Assembly: GCA_009776345.1 (NCBI GenBank)
Contig: WRLS01000013.1
Coordinates: forward strand, 1 to 21,521
Source of the DNA: Oscillospiraceae bacterium
GTDB taxonomy: Bacteria > Bacillota > Clostridia > Oscillospirales > Ruminococcaceae
Direction: 5' to 3'
DNA: 21,521 bases
Each line of letters starts with the position of its first letter. Position 1 is the first letter of the stretch. The translations under genes were made by a program, and so were the position numbers. Below, one piece after another: positions 18,936 to 21,521 of this stretch. The notes under the pieces are model-generated. The model was not told where the DNA came from. It was given only the letters and a program-made list of their open reading frames with translations, and made no database searches.

Positions 18936-20293
18936 GCTCCCAACCCATCCGCAAAATCCTCAAAAAAGGCGGGATAGGATTTTTGGGCGGCGTGTGCGCC
19001 GCGGATTGTTACAGGCCCTTCGCAGGCGCCGGAAAGAATGGCGGTCGCCATCGCGATACGGTGGTCCCCGAATGACTGTGTATCCCCGCCGGGCAGCTTG
19101 CTTTTGCCGATAATTATAAGGCCGTCGGCGGTTTCCGTTATATCCGCGCCCAGCATGGACAGGGCTTGGGCGGTGGTGTGTATACGGTCGCTTTCTTTAA
19201 ACCTGAGCCGCGCGGCGTTTTTTATGACGGTTTTCCCGCGCGCGCAGGCTGCGGCTGCCGCAAGCGCAGGGACAAGGTCGGGGATGTCCTCCGCGCTGAT
19301 TTCTATGCCGTTAAGCTCCCCCGGATAGACGGTGACAGCATCGCCTTGCTGTGAAACCCGCGCGCCGAACCGGCTGAGCAGCTTTGTAATTGCGCGGTCG
19401 CCCTGTTTTGAAGCGAGGTCTAAGCCGGTGCAGGTGACGGTGGTTTTAGCGATCGCCCCTGCCGCAAGCCAAAACGCTGCACCCGACCAATCCCCGCCAA
19501 CCCGGACAGTTTTAGGTGAGAGATAGACCTGCCCGCCCGACACGCAAAAACCGTGATCGTCCTGTTGCGCTTTTATCCCGAACAGCCGCAGTGCATTGAG
19601 CGTCATGTCCGCATATGGGCGTGACTGTAATGCGCCCGTAATATGGATTTTGCTGTCCCCGTCAAGCAGCGGGAGCGCGAACAGCAGCCCGCTGACGAAT
19701 TGGGAGGAAATATCCCCCGGCAGGATATACTGCCCGCTTTTCAGTTTACCTTCGAGGGTGAGCGGGAACAGCCCCGGCTCGGAAAACACACAGCCGTTAG
19801 CCGCCATCGCGCCGCAAAGCGCGGAGATCGGGCGTTTGGGCAGCCGCCCTTCCATGTGAAACGCCGCCGGGATGCCAAGCGCCGCGCAAACCGGAAGAAG
19901 GAAGCGCAGGGCCGCGCCGCTCTCCCCGCAGAAAATATCGGCGCGATTTTGACTGCCGGAAGCTGTACGCCCGAGCGGCGTTACGGTAAAGCCGCCCTCA
20001 CAATATGCCGGCGGGCGTGGCAGGGCGGCGCGCGCCGCTCCGCGGCCGTCAAGCTTTGCTTGACGCGTAAATTTGCAAGCAAATTTACGGCGCGCCGTAT
20101 TGTACCGCACAGCGGCGCCCAATTCATCCAAGCACCGTGCCATCGTGCCGATGTCGCGGGAAATTTCAGGGCAGGCAACAAAAGTTTCGCTGTCCGCCAA
20201 GGCGGCGCAAAGGAGCAGCCTTTGCGCTTCCGATTTAGAAGCCGGTGCCCGCACTGTGCCACCCTGTATCGGTCTTGTAATCCGCACAGTCAT
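18911..20293 (-). CDS. aroA: 5-enolpyruvylshikimate-3-phosphate synthase with in-frame repeat insertion
   Basis: It transfers enolpyruvate from PEP to shikimate-3-phosphate. 460 aa, about 30-40 longer than usual. Motifs: P-loop-like APASKSEAQR (16-25), CGESGAALRFLLP (122-134), the KRPI block, DISSQFVSGLLFALPL, the catalytic Asp segment DIPDLVP, RLRFKESDR and SFGDHRIAMA. The first domain is interrupted at about residues 66-101 by Arg/Ala-rich sequence (TARRKFACKFTRQAKLDGRG...) encoded by perfect palindromes. Removing it joins AAVRYN to GFTVTPLG, a normal EPSPS strand. The ATG overlaps the aroB stop by 4 nt (ATGA). The final RRIED and TGA come from a heptad repeat. The reading frame is intact and the motifs outside the insertion are complete, so the enzyme is probably active. 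Confidence 0.93.
   Translation of the reverse strand: MTVRITRPIQGGTVRAPASKSEAQRLLLCAALADSETFVACPEISRDIGTMARCLDELGAAVRYNTARRKFACKFTRQAKLDGRGAARAALPRPPAYCEGGFTVTPLGRTASGSQNRADIFCGESGAALRFLLPVCAALGIPAAFHMEGRLPKRPISALCGAMAANGCVFSEPGLFPLTLEGKLKSGQYILPGDISSQFVSGLLFALPLLDGDSKIHITGALQSRPYADMTLNALRLFGIKAQQDDHGFCVSGGQVYLSPKTVRVGGDWSGAAFWLAAGAIAKTTVTCTGLDLASKQGDRAITKLLSRFGARVSQQGDAVTVYPGELNGIEISAEDIPDLVPALAAAAACARGKTVIKNAARLRFKESDRIHTTAQALSMLGADITETADGLIIIGKSKLPGGDTQSFGDHRIAMATAILSGACEGPVTIRGAHAAQKSYPAFFEDFADGLGAQLRRIED
19991..20099. repeat. Palindromic repeat inserted in frame inside aroA
   Basis: There are two modules. 19991-20029 has the inverted ends GCCGCCCT/AGGGCGGC. 20027-20097 has GGCGCGCGCC, then the hairpin CGTCAAGC-ttt-GCTTGACG (20047-20065), then the hairpin CGTAAATTTGC-aa-GCAAATTTACG (20066-20089), then CGGCGCGCCG. 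Stems are perfect. The length keeps the aroA frame. It encodes residues about 66-101, which have no counterpart in ordinary EPSP synthases. Confidence 0.8.
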
Positions 20294-21342
20294 GACAGGC
20301 TCCGCCCCAGAAGCGGCTCAAGCTCACCAATCGGGATATCTAAAAGGGCGCATTTGCCGATTTCCTCCGGGAAGGCCATGGTGATTGCGTCACCGATACG
20401 CTTTTTATCTCGAAGGCACGCGCACGCGATTTCATCCGCACTGCGGCTTGTGCTTTCGGGCAGGCCGTATCTCCGCAGCATCGCCAAAATCCCCCGCAGG
20501 CATTCCTCCCCGCAGATCCCCAGGTTAACCGCCATTCTTGTTTCTATGGCCATCCCGGCGGCAACAGCGTGGCCGTGGGGCATCTTATAACCGCTTAGAA
20601 ATTCTATCGCGTGGCCGACGGTATGCCCGAAATTCAGAAGCTTGCGGGTGCCGGTTTCGCGCTCGTCCCGCGCGACGATCCCGCTTTTTATCTCTACACA
20701 GCGCGCGGTGATTTCCTCCAGGCGCGGCTGGATCGGATCCTCCAGCGAATAAAACAGGCCGTGGTCGGCGATTACGGCGCATTTTATAACCTCCGCGCAG
20801 CCATCGCGGAAAATATCTGCGGGAAGCGTGGCGAAAAGCGAAACATCGCATAAAACGGCGTCAGGCTGGTAAAACGCCCCCGCGAGGTTTTTCCCGGCGG
20901 ATAAATTGACCCCCGTTTTCCCCCCGACAGAGGAATCCACTGCCGCCAGAAGAGTTGTCGGGAACTGCGCGAAATGTATGCCCCGCATATAGCACGCCGC
21001 CGCAAACCCCGCTAAATCGCCCGCGACACCGCCGCCCAGCGCGGCGACTGTATCCGCACGGCCAAGGCCTTTTTCAGCGAGGAAATCTAAAATGGAAAGC
21101 AATTCCCCCGGGGTTTTAGAGGCTTCGCCATGCGCGAAAACATATTTCACCGTGCGGTAGCCGCTTTTCATCAGGCTTTCTTCCAGGCGCGGGGCATAGA
21201 GTGCATCTACATTGCCGTCGGTGATTACCGCGGCTGTCTGCCCGCCGCAGGCCCTGCGCAAAACATCCCCCGCCCGGTCAAGTATATTTGTGCCGATGAA
21301 AACATCGTATGATTTAGAGGCGCTGACTTTTATTATTTTCAT
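20290..21342 (-). CDS. aroB: 3-dehydroquinate synthase
   Basis: It cyclises DAHP to 3-dehydroquinate using NAD and a divalent metal. 350 aa, normal. Motifs: ITDGNVDALY, HGEASKT (71-77), the nucleotide-binding GGGVAGDLAGFAA (103-115), PTTLLAAVDSSVGGKTGVN, metal ligands E184 (AEVIK), H240/H244 in NFGHTVGHAIE, and H256/H258 in PHGHAVAAGM. It overlaps aroA by 4 nt, so the two are coupled. The ribosome binding site is modest (AGAAAGG, spacing about 12). No promoter is obvious in the 179 bp up to the window edge, so transcription may start further right. Confidence 0.96.
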   Translation of the reverse strand: MKIIKVSASKSYDVFIGTNILDRAGDVLRRACGGQTAAVITDGNVDALYAPRLEESLMKSGYRTVKYVFAHGEASKTPGELLSILDFLAEKGLGRADTVAALGGGVAGDLAGFAAACYMRGIHFAQFPTTLLAAVDSSVGGKTGVNLSAGKNLAGAFYQPDAVLCDVSLFATLPADIFRDGCAEVIKCAVIADHGLFYSLEDPIQPRLEEITARCVEIKSGIVARDERETGTRKLLNFGHTVGHAIEFLSGYKMPHGHAVAAGMAIETRMAVNLGICGEECLRGILAMLRRYGLPESTSRSADEIACACLRDKKRIGDAITMAFPEEIGKCALLDIPIGELEPLLGRSLS

Positions 21343-21366
21343 TGATTGCGGCGGCCTTTCTTGATA

Positions 21367-21471
21367 GAGATTAGGAAATAGGAATTAGGAATTAGGAAGG
21401 GAAGAAAATTTTCGTATCGTCCCTACACAAAACACCCGATAACAACGTAGGGCGGGGGCTTGGCCCCCCCC
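21367..21471. repeat. Heptad arm and truncated repeat pieces upstream of aroB
   Basis: GGAATTAGG-type units (21367-21400) are followed by CAAAACACCCG (21428-21438), which matches the tip of the nested palindromic element, and GTAGGGCGGGGGCTTGGCCCCC (21447-21468), which resembles the start of a cloverleaf element. The rest to 21521 shows no gene. Confidence 0.5.
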
Positions 21472-21521
21472 TGAACCAAGCGGCACTTTCGTTGCGGGAA
21501 GGACCCGGCCCACCATCAAAT

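Noticed and set aside
18799..18963. Longer hicA reading frame starting at 18963
   Set aside because: The extension overlaps the end of aroA, reads through a heptad repeat and contains the hicAB promoter; HicA homology begins near the GTG at 18798.
19643..20590. 315-aa frame antisense to aroA and aroB
   Set aside because: Shadow frame; both sense genes are complete with catalytic motifs.

Overview
The window looks like a chromosomal segment from a Gram-positive anaerobe of the Clostridia (Bacillota), possibly Oscillospirales-like. This is inferred from strong GGAGG-type ribosome binding sites, GTG starts, pyruvate phosphate dikinase, hybrid kinases of clostridial style and intergenic palindromic repeats. 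No species can be named from sequence alone.

Layout, left to right: the 3' third of a 23S rRNA gene (1-947), a spacer carrying a repeat, a 5S rRNA gene (about 1187-1302) and its terminator. Next, on the plus strand, come nagA and a HAD phosphatase that overlap by 4 nt. After a repeat-rich convergent gap, the minus-strand signalling operon (10898 down to 3653) encodes an HD-GYP response regulator, a sensor-less hybrid kinase and a large CACHE-PAS hybrid kinase. A cation diffusion facilitator follows (11394-12290). It has a consensus promoter, a four-stem leader with an intrinsic terminator (candidate metal riboswitch) and a MITE-like hairpin before its start codon. Then come ppdK (13069-15693), an IS630-family insertion sequence (15853-17089) and the shikimate genes aroB, aroA and aroC on the minus strand, with a hicAB toxin-antitoxin pair between aroA and aroC.

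The most unusual content is the repeat landscape. At least four families of structured repeats occupy almost every intergenic space: (1) 'heptad' elements with arms of GGATTTA/GGATTGA/GGAATTA units; (2) a nested palindromic element of about 180 bp in two copies (11071-11249, 12683-12870) that bracket the CDF gene; (3) cloverleaf-like elements with GTAGGG...CCCTAC ends; (4) AT-rich ATTCATA arrays. Six genes (HAD, hybrid kinase 1, CDF, ppdK, aroA, aroC) take their last codons and stop codon from repeat sequence. aroA also carries an in-frame palindromic insertion of about 36 codons, similar in principle to the Rickettsia palindromic elements.

How the genes work together: nagA and the HAD form a small catabolic pair. 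The three signalling genes form a c-di-GMP phosphorelay module. The CDF exporter is probably switched by its RNA leader. The aro genes convert DAHP towards chorismate, with aroC now translationally coupled to the hicB antitoxin and downstream of a hicAB promoter.
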